NCBI GenBank assembly: GCA_905397405.1
Contig: CAJPVJ010000082.1
Span: 1 to 44,087 of the forward strand
Direction of reading: 5' to 3'
Length of the DNA: 44,087 nt
Source of the DNA: Oppiella nova
Taxonomy: Eukaryota; Arthropoda; Arachnida; Sarcoptiformes; Oppiidae
Part shown: piece by piece, positions 9,930 through 22,271 of the stretch
How positions within the stretch are numbered: position 1 is the stretch's first letter
How the letters are laid out: each line of letters begins with the position of its first letter
Made by a program: the position numbers and the translations under genes
The notes under the pieces: model-generated
Seen by the model: the letters and a program-made list of their open reading frames with translations, nothing else
Databases searched by the model: none
What the model was told of the DNA's origin: nothing

Positions 9930-12900
9930 TTCTTTTCCGATGAATTTGTTTTGTTGAGGTATTTATGGATTTATTTCATATATTGTATTGAATTGAATGT
10001 GAAGTACACTATAAATGCAGAACAAAGAGAAAGTGATAGTTATTATGAATGAGATTTCACTTAATTATAACTATTGCGATAAAAACACACTTAAAACAAA
10101 GCAAAGCAAATGTTAACTTTTATGTCGAAATAATTGACATTCAAATGTGAGATAAAGAGTTGGATAATAGCCTAAGGGGTTGTGCCTTATATACCCATAT
10201 CTCACAGTTATGTGCAATAATTAAGTCATTTTCCACTGAATTATAGTAAACATGAGACAAATATCTGTAGACATCTATGCTAATCACTACATATGAATGT
10301 GTGTCTACGTGCCCGACCCCTCGTACATCCCTGGCCACTCACTTCACCTACAAAACTGCACCAAAACTTAGTAAATAGAATGAACCAGGCACATTTTCTT
10401 ATATAAATTAATAATGACATACATTTTTTATATAAAATTATATATATATATCTCTACAGAATAAATTACAGAATAAATAAATTATAAAAACATTTTTAGA
10501 AATTCATTTCAAAAGATAATTATAATTAATTAATTATACCTTTAAATACACATTTGGTTTGAGACACACAACAGACACGATTTGAAACCAACTTTTAAAT
10601 ACATTTCTAATGAAGTGAATGAATGAATCGATTGAAGGGATAATGACTTATGGCATGAATGTTACGGTTATTCCCATAGAAAAGACTTTTCATTACATTT
10701 TATTATACATTATATTATTATATAATATTCATATGCAATGTATGTATAAATTATTGAACACTTTTCGGTGGTTTGTCTCATAGACTGTAATATTCTAGTG
10801 GTTATGTAAATGACATTTTAAAAATCGCAAAATTGTAAGCTTGGTAATAAATTTATTATAATAAATATATTTAATGCATACTGCAGTATATGGTTAAATA
10901 TTAGCTAGATTGTATTTACACCGGATTTACAAAACACGATGAATATAGTGAACACATATTTGGCACAAAGTTATAATGAATGCACAAAAAGTTGACAATA
11001 AATGTCTCAAATGAAAGACACGATTATAATGAGTGAGACATAAGAGACAGACATATGATATGAAAGGCTTTTCTCAAAACTTTTTTCTCGCATTCACTGC
11101 ACTCTCGATGAGCACTGACTGGTAATTAACATAACAAACACATTGTATGTGTGTTTCACTACAAACACAGTGTATATCATAAACAGAGGCTATGTTTATG
11201 AGTGGAGTGTATGAGAGGCACAACACAAACGCCACACCTTTTGCTTTGTGTCTCACTGTCTGTCTATGCGAGCAGTCTATGAGAGCAGTCGGTCTGTGCT
11301 CTACTCTCTCCGAGACTTTCACCACAACAGCCTATATGTGAAAGTCAGGGGTTTATGCGATGTTTAAAGGGACTACAGGTCTGCCCACAAATGTCGACCT
11401 ATTGTGGGCACAAACATCTGATTTACACGAAATATTACGTAAAACCGTTCGTATGACCAGTATTTTGTATATTAAGTCAGTGAATAAAGTTACCTAATAT
11501 TAATTGTTGACCATGTTCATAATTTAATAATTTAGAATGGTATAAATAGAGTAAGCATGCACACTTAAGTGATTAAGAAAAATATGTAATGAATGTAGAA
11601 TTTGTGTATATTTTCTAGTGTTAATACAATTATACCATGGTAAGTATTCAAAAAGCTATTTTCTAGACTTTTTGGGCAATTTATGACCCAAACTAGATAT
11701 GTGGTTGCGTGTGTTTTTGGCCCAGGGTCACAAATATGTTGCAAATATAGTGAACGTATTGTATTGAATGCAATTTAAAAGTCCTCCTCACGTAAGCCAA
11801 TGACACACAAAGGAGATGGGAATCTCCCTCTCATATGTGGGCAATAGATAAGCGATCTTTAAATACCCACTTAACTGATAAGACTGTAATTTATATATAA
11901 AGCCATAGAAAAAGTCGTAAAATGCAAAAAAGTTTTCAATTTGTTTTTTTGCGACTTTTAAACCCCTTTTATAATGCCTTTCTCTGTAATCCTTTGTGTA
12001 GAGAGAAAATGTAGAGACAAAGAAAATATACACTGGGCATATATAAGTTAGGCATCAAATGGTTTATCACGGCACCACCATGCAGTGCCAGTGCCACCAC
12101 TCCCAGGCCATAGGCACATACACCACTGCTCTACTGTACTAATCATATGTATTGCCGTTTTTAATACTATTTCTATACATATATTAGATATGTCTTCAGT
12201 GGCCCCACCATTATCTGGAAGAGTGATCGTCTCTATAACTATAGCCCAATGTATTAGAGGCCCAACTGTCCAAAAACCAGTCTTCAAAAATTCTGGGACC
12301 CCCTCCCCGTCCCTCTCAAACACGAATATTCACTATAATAGACATTGTGTCCAGTTTTTTGCTGGTTATAAAACTTTTTGGCTTTTATTCAAAGTCTATA
12401 ATCAGATGATAAATACAGGTTTACCATAAAGTAATAATTGTGTGTCACTTATAATTATATTTTATACACAATTTATTATGTTTTGTCTTGAATACATTAT
12501 TTTAATATATTCTGTGATATGATTTTGATATAACTTCTGAGACAAAGACATTTCACTGTCTCTATAAGTAGATAACTTACATTGATAACAGTGTTTATGC
12601 TGGATGTAATTAATTTTATGAGCCCTCATTGTAACGCTAATAATTTATTTGTGTTTTAAAGGTTTTTTAATTGTTTAATATTTTATGATACTTTGGGATA
12701 GATTTAATTCACTTAAGAATTACAAACAACTAAATGCTTACACATTAGAGAAAAATTGAATTAACCTAAAAATTGTATACAAAATAATTTATTTAGAAAT
12801 AATGATTAAATAATTGCTAAATTGAAAGTTAATAATTTTGTAAATTGTAGAAATACTGTAGAAAATTGTTTTTGTCTATAATTGTGGACTATATGAACTT

Positions 12901-13510
12901 TTGAACGTTTTGAACAATTTGTAAACAATTAGAGATTTATTATCTTTTGTTATTATCTTTATAATTCAATAAACAAGTGATAAAATGAATTGAGTGTTAG
13001 ATTACCGGATTTAAAGAGGACCCATACGTTCACATACATTGACCGACAAATGAGGTACACATGAGATCTACAGTAAGACATAAACCATACAAAAAGTTTT
13101 ACATTTCAACTACAGTAATTTGCTAATAGTTGTGTATAACACATTTTATCGTAAATAATGCACAATTCTACTTATTTTGTTAATTAATGTATATTTTAAA
13201 TCTAAATATGATATTTGAATATAAATAAAATCATAATAAATATATAAATTTTTGAAATTGAAAAATTCTTAAAGTCAAATAATATACAAAAATTAACTAA
13301 GATTATGTTATGTATAAAAAATAAAAGCATCAGGAAAAATATTTTTAAAATCTAGCTTTATTAGAAAATTAATGAATTTGCATTTTAAATATATTTTTGA
13401 AATTCTGTTTTTATAATCATTGAATTCTGGGGAATTCCTATTAAACACAATGACATGACAAATGTACAAGAACTCAAAAATCGTTTGAAAATGCTTTAAC
13501 ATTTAATTTA
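9930..13510. other. Long AT-rich intergenic region
   Basis: No supported gene. Slightly GC-richer islands at 10150-10340, 11070-11400 and 12050-12310 contain open frames on both strands, but none shows a domain or clear exon borders. They could be UTR, regulatory DNA or old repeats. 9917-10130 is the probable 5' flank of the F-box gene. Confidence 0.55.
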
Positions 13511-13513
13511 GAA

Positions 13514-13651
13514 ATGTATCGGTAAATGATATCAAAAACAAAGGAAACTATTGATATTGGGTATGATTTGTTTGGTATGTATTTGTGAGGCAAATGCCTT
13601 TATTGTGTCCATAGACTCAATGGACAGACACATAAATAAGCTGGCTAACCA
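13514..13651 (+). pseudogene. Degenerate third copy of the secreted Cys-ring peptide family
   Basis: ATG TAT CG at 13514-13521 matches the start of the 14216 gene. It is followed by 22 extra bases (13522-13543, GTAAAT...AAAG), after which the family reading resumes: a hydrophobic signal peptide (LILGMICLVCICEANA) and the conserved IDSMDRHINK block. The acidic segment and the Cys ring found in the two intact genes are missing; the frame drifts into unrelated residues after 13650. The insert has GT/AG ends but 22 nt is below the usual spliceosomal minimum, so I treat it as an insertion. No TATA box sits at the right distance upstream. The copy lies about 0.7 kb upstream of its nearest paralogue on the same strand. 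Confidence 0.75.
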
Positions 13652-14104
13652 GTGGTGGACTATAATATCTATTATTTGTTTCAATAATTTTCTATCCTCT
13701 TATTTTTATCTGTTATAAGTTTAATTAAGTATTAATTAATAAATAATTAAGTATGCAGTATATTTGTATCAAATTAAATTAAATTACAGAATTACTTTAA
13801 AATACTATCTTACATAAATATTAAATTATTTATAAATTAAATGAAAATCTAATAGTTTAATGTATAATATTATAAATTCTTATCGGAAATTATGTTATCT
13901 ATTTAGGTATTAAAAGTTATATTAATTAATATAATAAACAACTTTTAAAAATAAATTAATATTGAGAATTTACATTTGCGTAAGTTGATGATTGACAATA
14001 TTATTTTAACTCATATTTTTAATTCTTTGATTTTGCAAGAATTATTATTTTTAATAGTCATTAATAATGAGTCTTAAAAATTTCTTATTAACTAATAAAA
14101 TTGT

Positions 14105-14127
14105 TTTGTACAATAATATTGTACAAA
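14105..14127. promoter_or_regulatory. 23-nt perfect inverted repeat upstream of a peptide gene
   Basis: Arms TTTGTACAATA (14105-14115) and TATTGTACAAA (14117-14127) around a single central base. It lies 18 bp upstream of the TATA box of the 14216 gene, a position that would suit a dimeric regulator. The function is inferred from position only. Confidence 0.45.
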
Positions 14128-14144
14128 CAAGTTGTTTAAAGCAC

Positions 14145-14152
14145 TATAAATA
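14145..14152 (+). promoter_or_regulatory. TATA box of peptide gene 1
   Basis: TATAAATA, 64 bp before the ATG at 14216, which leaves room for a transcription start about 30 bp downstream and a short 5' UTR. Confidence 0.5.
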
Positions 14153-14215
14153 TCAAATCAAATCACATTACTTTTAAGTACTAGTATTCAAAAATACTGT
14201 TTTGTTTAAAACAAA

Positions 14216-14500
14216 ATGTATAGAAAATTAGTTATAATTGGTTTCATATTATGTTTGGTTTGTATATCTCTGTCATATGGAGAGTTGGATTCCGGGCATA
14301 ATCTGCTGGATATTGTGAAGAGATCTTATGATTTGAGACACAAGAGAGCGGTTCACTCGGCTGTTGACTCGATGGACACCAATAGGCACTTACGGAAGCG
14401 TATGTCTGATGATGACGAGAGTGATCCGGATAATACTGGTGTAGAGTGTGACGGGTCTGTTTTCAATTTGTGCGGATTATTGGGTGGTTTACGAAAATAA
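14216..14500 (+). CDS. Small secreted peptide precursor 1 with C-terminal disulphide ring
   Basis: A 94-residue single-exon precursor. Residues 1-22 are a signal peptide (hydrophobic VIIGFILCLVCISLSYG). Dibasic sites after VKR, HKR and LRKR divide the rest. The last segment of about 32 residues is acidic (MSDDDESD) and ends with CDGSVFNLC, GLLGG and a C-terminal RK that carboxypeptidase could trim. The organisation resembles a neuropeptide or other secreted-peptide prohormone, but I do not recognise the family: the ring has seven residues between the two cysteines, one more than allatostatin C. The paralogue at 15037 shares the signal peptide, the DSM..RH..KRM block and the CDGSV.NLC ring, so conservation centres on the ring. 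AATAAA lies at 14590. Confidence 0.85.
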   Translation: MYRKLVIIGFILCLVCISLSYGELDSGHNLLDIVKRSYDLRHKRAVHSAVDSMDTNRHLRKRMSDDDESDPDNTGVECDGSVFNLCGLLGGLRK

Positions 14501-15036
14501 TTGTGGATTACTTTTACTGATTTTATTGTTTATTAAATGATATTTTTAAACACAAAATCTTATGTAATGCAAAAGTTATTTGGATACTAAATAAATATTT
14601 TAAATTATGTTTATCAAAATTATTTTTATTATGATTTCTATACAAAATAGGGACCAAATATTATATTATTATTATTCAGGGTATTTCTCGATAGCTTCGG
14701 GAAGATTACTCTCAGAAAGTTAATTTATTTTTGTTGATAAATTGACCTTTTATTGACTAAATTATTAGAATTCCTATTTTTATAAATAATCATTATTCTT
14801 GGAAAACTCTTATATCTTTACGAATCTTATTGTTATTATAATGAGTTTCAATTTTGTATTTTTATAAATTTATTGAATTTCGAAATATTTTTATGTTTTA
14901 TATTTAGGTATAAAAACAATTGTCGTAAACATATTTCTATAGTAATTACAAAAGTTTATGATAAAACAATAATTAAACTACTCATATAATATATTTACCC
15001 AAACAGTGTTTTATACTGTGAATCAAAACATTTAAA
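14501..15036. other. Spacer between the two peptide genes
   Basis: Holds the 3' UTR of peptide gene 1 (AATAAA at 14590-14595) and, near 14987, TATAATATA, a candidate TATA element for peptide gene 2. The rest is AT-rich with no coding signal. Confidence 0.5.
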
Positions 15037-15243
15037 ATGCATCGAAAAGTACTGATAATTGGTGTCATATTCGTGGTCTGTATTTGTCTTATAAATGCTG
15101 TTCCGGTGGCTATCGACTCAATGGAGAGACACATCCAGAAGCGTATGGCCGATGACAGCGAAGACAGTGGTGGAGATAATTCTGGCACAGACTGTGACGG
15201 CTCTGTGATAAATCTGTGCTGGCTACTTGGCTCAAGGAAATAA
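15037..15243 (+). CDS. Small secreted peptide precursor 2 with C-terminal disulphide ring
   Basis: A 68-residue single-exon precursor and tandem paralogue of the 14216 gene. The signal peptide spans about residues 1-21 (VLIIGVIFVVCICLINA). A short propeptide (VPVAIDSMERHIQKR) ends in a dibasic site, and an acidic segment (MADDSEDSGGDN) leads to CDGSVINLC, WLLGS and a terminal RK. Compared with paralogue 1 it lacks the middle spacer with two extra dibasic sites. The mature segment keeps the acidic-plus-ring plan, so it is likely secreted and processed in the same way. An AATAAA signal follows at 15337-15342. The gene is tandem and co-oriented with the intact paralogue and the degenerate copy, consistent with local duplication. 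Function is unknown. Confidence 0.85.
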   Translation: MHRKVLIIGVIFVVCICLINAVPVAIDSMERHIQKRMADDSEDSGGDNSGTDCDGSVINLCWLLGSRK

Positions 15244-15349
15244 TTTTATAACAACAATAGTTACTTGTATTTACTATTTTATTAATAATGTAATTGAGCA
15301 TAATATTGTACTTTGTATTTGTACAATATTTAATGTAATAAAGTTATTG

Positions 15350-16680
15350 GATTATAAAAATTAAAATTTGAATTTATTAACATAAGTTTTAGTAAAAATG
15401 ATTTTAATTTTAAATACGATAAGAGAGGTGAATTTGAATTAAATTTTGTATTTCTCAACAAACAGTAAAACTCAATATAAAAGTAATAATAATATAAGAA
15501 AATTGAATTCAAGAAACTCTTTACAATACAGGAGTCCCTGTGCTCTGGTATTGCACTCAAAAGATATCTAATCTCTCGCACCGATAGATAACTATCATCT
15601 CATCGAAAAAGAAATTGTGAGATATTTTACATGACATTACAGTTAACTTAAGTCTTACAATAAAATGATTTTTTCCGTTTTTTCGAGACTCTTATGGTGT
15701 TTAAGAGTCTACTATTCCCTCGCAATCACCGTATGTTTCGTCTCAGTATAAGTCTTTGTTATTAAAAATAAATATTTATTTTTATCAGTCGTTTCCTTAT
15801 AGCATATATGAGAGCAAAACAATTATAGATATATATATTTTTATATTAAAAAGAATTTTATATTAAAAAGTTGCGACAAAAATAAATAGTAATAACTTTT
15901 TCTTGAATAAGATTTTAATACATTATAAGAAAATTAAATTTTCTGTGAATACATACAGAAAATTGAATTTTACTTATTTATTTGCTCTCTCACTCTCTCC
16001 CTAGATTGAAATTGTATTATTATTTTTATTATATTTTTAAAAATAGAGTATTATTCTGGAGCAGAAAAATGATTTTTTGTCAATACTTTCTATACTTTCC
16101 ATTAGAATATTTCATAAAACGAGAGAAAAACACTTAAAGGCATAATAATATGGACCTACACTCGCATATAATGTGATATAAAATGCATTTTACTATTTTA
16201 TTCAATTCATACTTATAGTGCTTATGCATACATAACACAGTTATATATGTTATGGACATATCTTATATTTACTTAAAGTATTTCTCTTCGGGAATAAACT
16301 CAAGAAAAACAATTTCCACACCAATTGATTCGCAAGAAATGAATATTTTCTGTTTATATTTAAGGGAATGGGAGGGAATACACAACACAAATAACCCTTT
16401 CATTTGTTATTTAATAAACTGATATATTTTTAGATTGGTAGAGTAGGTTATATTGTACAGTATAGCATTCTTATTATGGAAGCTAATTACATAAGAATAA
16501 GTATTATTGATTAATTTTCTAAAACTTTGAAAGTAAACATCCTGTGTTTTATGTATTGAGTGTTAGACAGATTCTATAACAATTATACTAGTATACAATT
16601 ACAATTATGCTAATACAGTACAGAATATTCTGAGAAAGTTTTAAATATTCATTTAAATTGGCAAATGAATAATGAGAGAA
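15350..16680. other. AT-rich intergenic region
   Basis: No supported gene. Contains one CAGAATATTCTG palindrome at 16621-16632. Confidence 0.6.
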
Positions 16681-16721
16681 TGTGAGTGAGTGAGTGAGTG
16701 TGTGTGTGTGTGTGTGTGTGA
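16681..16721 (+). repeat. Compound (GTGA)n(GT)n microsatellite
   Basis: About four GTGA units running into about ten GT units. It produces artificial Thr-His or Leu-Ser repeats in the overlapping open frames. Confidence 0.95.
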
Positions 16722-17425
16722 GTTTGAAGACAGTGATTGCCTTTCTATGAGGAAACACCTGGAGTTGAAGCACACAAAGTGTTTGCAAAAATAGAGTGAA
16801 TGAAAATAACATGTTTCACATGTCAGACAATCAATGCAGTATAGAATCCAATAATAATAATACATTTCAATGAATTCAATCCTTCAGTTTGCGAACTATT
16901 TTTAGGGAACTTTGCATGAAATGTAAATTCATTTATAAAATAGTATAATAAAATTACATTTTACTTATAAGTGGGATCACCAATACCACCTAACTAAAAA
17001 TATGTGTATCATTTACATGCACTAAATGCATACATGTGTTCACTAAATAAACTATTTTTTATATAAATCCCTACATAAACTCTTAACTCGTAATATCATA
17101 TTTAATTTAATGTGTTAAAGATTTTAAAATTACATTATATTTGTTAATCTGCTTTTGTTTGAATAGTTAGCATAACTTTTGATAATATTTTTGAAAATAT
17201 AAATTGAAACTACTGTATATCTTTATGATGTTGTTATACAAAACTGAAGTTACATGAAATGAGTGAATCCAATAAGTCACATAACAACTGCTATAATAAA
17301 AATGTATATTAAAATTACACATTTTTGACAGTATTTACATTGTCACAAAACGTTTGATAGATTACTCTCGTATACCCCACAATTAAATATAATCATACGA
17401 TTCCCGTGTCGTACAGAATTACACT

Positions 17426-17609
17426 ATATTCTCGGGCTTAACACCCCTGAGTGAGTGGGAGTGGGAGGGGTTCAGCATATATACCACGTAATCAAAAGTT
17501 TTTTAAACATAAAAAAGTTATTAATGACTTTATACTGTATAATAGTTAATCGCAGAATCGTTCATTTGCTTCACAATACTGTATATTAAAAATAACCAAA
17601 ATCTGAAGT

Positions 17610-17653
<44 letters not shown>

Positions 17654-17720
17654 ACTTTTAATAACAAGGTTATATTATATTCCGTATTACTGGAGCTAAT
17701 ATCTATTTTTAAGCGCACAT
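17426..17720 (+). repeat. Tandem segmental duplication, copy 1
   Basis: 17426-17552 is repeated at 17719-17845 (offset 293) and, after a (GA)20 tract at 17611-17650, 17651-17720 is repeated at 17956-18025 (offset 305). The middle part (17553-17610) is not shared with copy 2. Confidence 0.95.
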
Positions 17721-18027
17721 ATTCTCGGGCTTAACACCCCTGAGTGAGTGGGAGTGGGAGGGGTTCAGCATATATACCACGTAATCAAAAGTTTTTTAAA
17801 CATAAAAAAGTTATTAATGACTTTATACTGTATAATAGTTAATCGATTATTTTTTGATGCTTTAAATGCTTTTTAGACAATATGTTTTCAAACTATGAAT
17901 ATATATCGAAAGTGTGTGTGTGTGTGTTAGAGAGAGAGAGAGAGAGAGAGAGAGATGAACTTTTAATAACAAGGTTATATTATATTCCGTATTACTGGAG
18001 CTAATATCTATTTTTAAGCGCACATAT
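17719..18027 (+). repeat. Tandem segmental duplication, copy 2, with a foreign middle
   Basis: Same outer parts as copy 1, but the middle (17846-17932, ending in a GT tract that runs into GA) is instead identical to 20826-20912, about 3 kb away. Confidence 0.95.
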
Positions 18028-18514
18028 AGTAATGTGAGCACATTATAACTGTAAATGATATACGAAAATGTATCACATTTTATTGACAATAAAATTTATT
18101 TTTATTTTTCTGCTCCAATAGACGAGTGAACGGAACCTTTATATTAAACGCCGATTTGTTGCCAATAGTTTGTATCACTAATACTCTTTACGGCGAACAT
18201 TAAATTACAGTTATTTTGTGTATAATATATTGATATACACTATAAGTTATTTCACTCATATTTTTAGGAAGTTTTGGATGAATAACAGACGCCTTTTCTG
18301 GAAGCGCCGGCAGATTTTTCCCCATTACAGCGCCGTTCAGTTCATATAACAATGTACTGTACTTTTAGTGGTGGGACAAGTGATAGATGGTTACCACAGA
18401 TACGGTGTATGGGATGATGGGTTGGGCTGAGAAATATGGTGTAGGATATGGTGTGAATCATAATTGTGAGCGCATTGTAATCATCATTTAACTTAATTCA
18501 ATTTCATTAAACAG

Positions 18515-18541
18515 CTCTCTCTCTCTCTCTCTCTCTCTCTC
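18515..18541 (+). repeat. (CT)n microsatellite
   Basis: About 13 CT units. Confidence 0.95.
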
Positions 18542-19413
18542 AGTATAAATTAGTTTGTAATTTTGAGCGTAAAAATAAATGGTGTTTTTTCGAGCCATTA
18601 GTATTTCTTAAATAAACTAATTTTTATGTTGTTTTTGTGTTAAAACTTAACAGAAATTGTTTATAGTAAAAAAGTACTAACTATTTATTACAGAGTTTCT
18701 ACCTAACGTTAATATTTTCATTTTATTTTGTTTTATTTGAATTTTATGCAAATGAGTATTATTTTTAAATTCATTGCATATACAGTACAGTATGAAATAT
18801 AATAAAGAAAACAATAATTTATTATTTATTTAAATGCGATAAATGTGTTAAAAATAACTTTTAATAATTTTATTCGTGACATTAACATAATAAAACTTAA
18901 TAAAATATTCAAAATGCAATTCATTGATAAAAAATAAAACTATTGTTTCAAAAACACTAAACTTATGTCAGAGTCGTGTCAAAAGTTTTTTTATAACTTT
19001 GTTTTTCATAGCATTCAATGTTCTAACCGTTAGACTAACTGATGGATAGATCGGCCCAACATATACACACTACCAGTGCTTTACAGCTGAGTATATTGAA
19101 CTGAGACACACTATTATTGGATTTATAGCACAGGGAGCTGTGGAGCACCGGCACTCTCGCACACATACGGTCGCCATAGAGTCAGCGCAATGAGAATCCG
19201 ACTGTAATTTTCTGCTGAATGTGTTGTTCCTCTCAATTCATTCATCTCTGGCTGAATGTACGGTCGGGTCGTAAGCTATCGGTGCTCTCACTGCCTCTGT
19301 CTGCCTGTGTCTGTGTGAGCGTCTGTATGTTTGGGTACTGAAAGTAGTGGTGGTGTGTGTGTGTTGTGTCATATGGTTTTCGGTGCCATTCATAGCCCAT
19401 ACCATACGATATC

Positions 19414-19421
19414 CGTATAAA
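19414..19421 (+). promoter_or_regulatory. Candidate TATA box
   Basis: TATAAAAG in a GC-richer island. It could be the promoter of a 5' exon of the Ig/CCP gene about 10.5 kb downstream, but no connecting exon with a signal peptide was found. Confidence 0.3.
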
Positions 19422-20825
19422 AGCGTTGAGCACCAGAAGCGGCAGATGAGAGTCCATACAGACTCAGCACTGGCTATGCATTTCACAGACATTGCGAGGG
19501 AACTGGATGTTCACAACAGGGCCAACCGTTTGTCATTAATTGTATTTAAAGTCTGATGTTTTTGGTGCACATATTTTGCGTGAATTTAGAGATTTATTTG
19601 AGAAAATCAAATGAAAGAAAGTCTTTCACTCTTCACTGTATCTCTCATTTGCCATTCAAGACGATAACCATTTGAGTTATAGTTTAGTTGTCAATGAATA
19701 TACCGTACGATAGACTACTACTGAACTACTAGTGCTCTACCGCTGCCAACCAAATATGTGTTGCAAATATTGTGTGTTTTATTATTATACTACTTATAAT
19801 ATATTTATAATTATTATTATATCGATTCTCTACATTACGAGCCACTCTAATGGTTAGTATTTAATTCATTAATAAATTTTATTATTTATAAAAATTATAT
19901 TCAATATATATTTTTAAAGAATACTCACTTTTTCAAATATAATGCATATTTTATTATATGGCAAAAAGTATTTGTTAACTAATTTTTGTGTTTCTTTCCG
20001 GACTTAACGATAGGGATATTATATAATAGTTTACTATATTTTATTTATGATATAAAAAAGTCAATATACTTTTTGCAGTGCTGTATATCTCATGCCATGT
20101 ATTAGAGGGTATGAAATAAAAAAGTTAATTATCTTTTCACTATTTCTTGCCTTTAATTTCCTTTTATTTCTCTCTGCCTTATTATACGGTAAGGACTGAT
20201 AGTAAACGTGTTTTTAGTTTTTTTATCATCACTTCTTTGTCATGCATTTCATTCCCGTGTTTTGCCATTGATATCAATACTAGAAGACAATGGAAATTAA
20301 ATTTCTAATGCCTTTTCCATTGCCTTTTAAAAACAACAAATACAAAAACCACTCATTCATTCAATTCTCAGTCATTAGAAAACAAGAATTTTGATATCAA
20401 ATGCTTTTAAAGTGCTTCACTCATGTAATTAAGAAATTAGTGTTAAATTGCCTTTTATTACGAAAACTATTTTATTATGACTTTTAATCAAATTTTAATT
20501 ATAAACATTAGGCTTAATATTACTGGTCGACGAGTATATTATGTAATTATAACTGTAGTAGTGGTAAAATTTCATATAAAATTAATTCTGTTGTGAAATT
20601 TTATCAAATATATAAACATATTAACTATTATATGGAAAATTAGTTGATAACTTTGTATCTATCAATAAAATAACCTTCAATTAATATGTTTGAATATTTT
20701 GAAAGTTTTGAATAATGGATTTTCATTGATATAAATTCCTCATTATATTAAGCTTTAAATGATTTTTTATAGCGAAAAAATTGCCATAAAAATTACATTA
20801 AAAATACATTAAACCATATTTAAAC

Positions 20826-20937
20826 ATTATTTTTTGATGCTTTAAATGCTTTTTAGACAATATGTTTTCAAACTATGAATATATATCGAAAGTGTGTGTG
20901 TGTGTGTTAGAAAGAGAGAGAGAGAGAGAGAGAGAGC
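20826..20937 (+). repeat. Dispersed repeat ending in GT and GA tracts
   Basis: 20826-20912 is identical to 17846-17932: an 80-bp unique sequence (TTTTTTGATGCTTTAAATGC...) followed by (GT)n. A (GA)n tract follows to 20937. Confidence 0.95.
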
Positions 20938-22208
20938 ATAGGATTAATAAGATATTTAATATAATATGACTTATTGTCAATTCATATTTAATTTGCATAA
21001 ATTTGATGTCATATCAAATACATGGAGATAAACACGAATACATCGATATTTAGTCCCATTTGAGGCAATATATGACACAATATTTCTTCATAAAGAAATA
21101 TGAGTTATTAGTATTGAAATAAGAGATTACGGGAAAGCAAAGAGATATATGATAAGAAGGGTTTAATAAAATATGTATTAAAAAGGAAAAATAAATTCAC
21201 AAATAGTCTGTTAAGTCAAACATATAAACCCATAAAAAAATAAAATACATTTTTCTCAGTCGTCTTTCAATATTGGATTCATATGTTTATCACATCTCAT
21301 CGCAAATGATTAGAAAATGAGACAAAATATTAAAAGCATATGTTTTTCTCATATGTAATGCAAAATGACATAAAATTTATAGACGACAGTAGCCAAGAGT
21401 GTGGGAAAACTTGGCTCACATATGAATATCGAAATAATATACATCGAAATAAATTTATTTATAGTAATCACATAAATAGTATAAATGAAATAAAAGACAC
21501 TTATGTCTGAAAATGAATATTCAATATATGGGTCCAAAACAGACCCATCCCTTCCTGATGTTTAGTTGCTATTCAAACACAAATGAATTTTTTATATACA
21601 CAAAAATTGTGGAGTACTTCAAAAAAATAGGTCACTCCATGGCTTATACAAGGAGTCGACACACTATGAGACAGTACATCTGGCGATCTACCAGTGCTGC
21701 AAAGTAACTGTCCCATCCGTTATGTCGTTCACTATTTCGATATACAATACCATAGCTATTGGTGACCAAAACATAACATAATAATAAAGACATGTTTGAC
21801 AACAAACATAGAAAAAGAAATTTTTCTTAAAATATCATTACATAAGATCTTTTCAGTTTGCTTGCTAAGTTTGCAAAATTTTTGAAAATAATTGAAATTA
21901 TTTAAAGACTATTTCCTCCCAACCCTGTGGCCATCCCTGAAATTAGATGACATACTATACTAGTAGTCCTGACGGTTGCGAAGCACTAAACCCTGTGAAC
22001 GGATGCACAAGAATTTCTTGAAGCAAAATATATTTATTTTAAATGCAATCTCAATAGCATTTCCTACAAAAATAATTAAAGACTTGCATTGTTTGCATCC
22101 GAAAGGCTTATTTGCTTCACAGACCCCCGAAAAAATCTTTTTGGCAGAAAACTATTGTTTTTTGGAGTCTCTATGGCTACAGTCAGACAAATGTATTATA
22201 CATTAAGT

Positions 22209-22271
22209 GTGAGTGAGTGAGTGAGAGTGAGTGAGTGAGTGAGTGAGTGAGAGAGAGAGAGAGAGAGAGAC
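22209..22271 (+). repeat. Compound (GAGT)n(GA)n microsatellite
   Basis: About 10 GAGT/GTGA units followed by about 10 GA units. Confidence 0.95.

Larger units (their letters stand above)
18028..20825. other. Non-coding region with a possible promoter
   Basis: Holds a CT tract at 18515-18541. A GC-richer island at 19020-19560 carries a TATAAAAG box at about 19414-19421 on the plus strand. Downstream open frames (19446-19554) show no domain. No gene called. Confidence 0.5.

Noticed and set aside
12048-12429. Overlapping open frames on both strands at 12048-12429
   Set aside because: No domain, no splice context, and both strands equally open; treated as non-coding or an old repeat.
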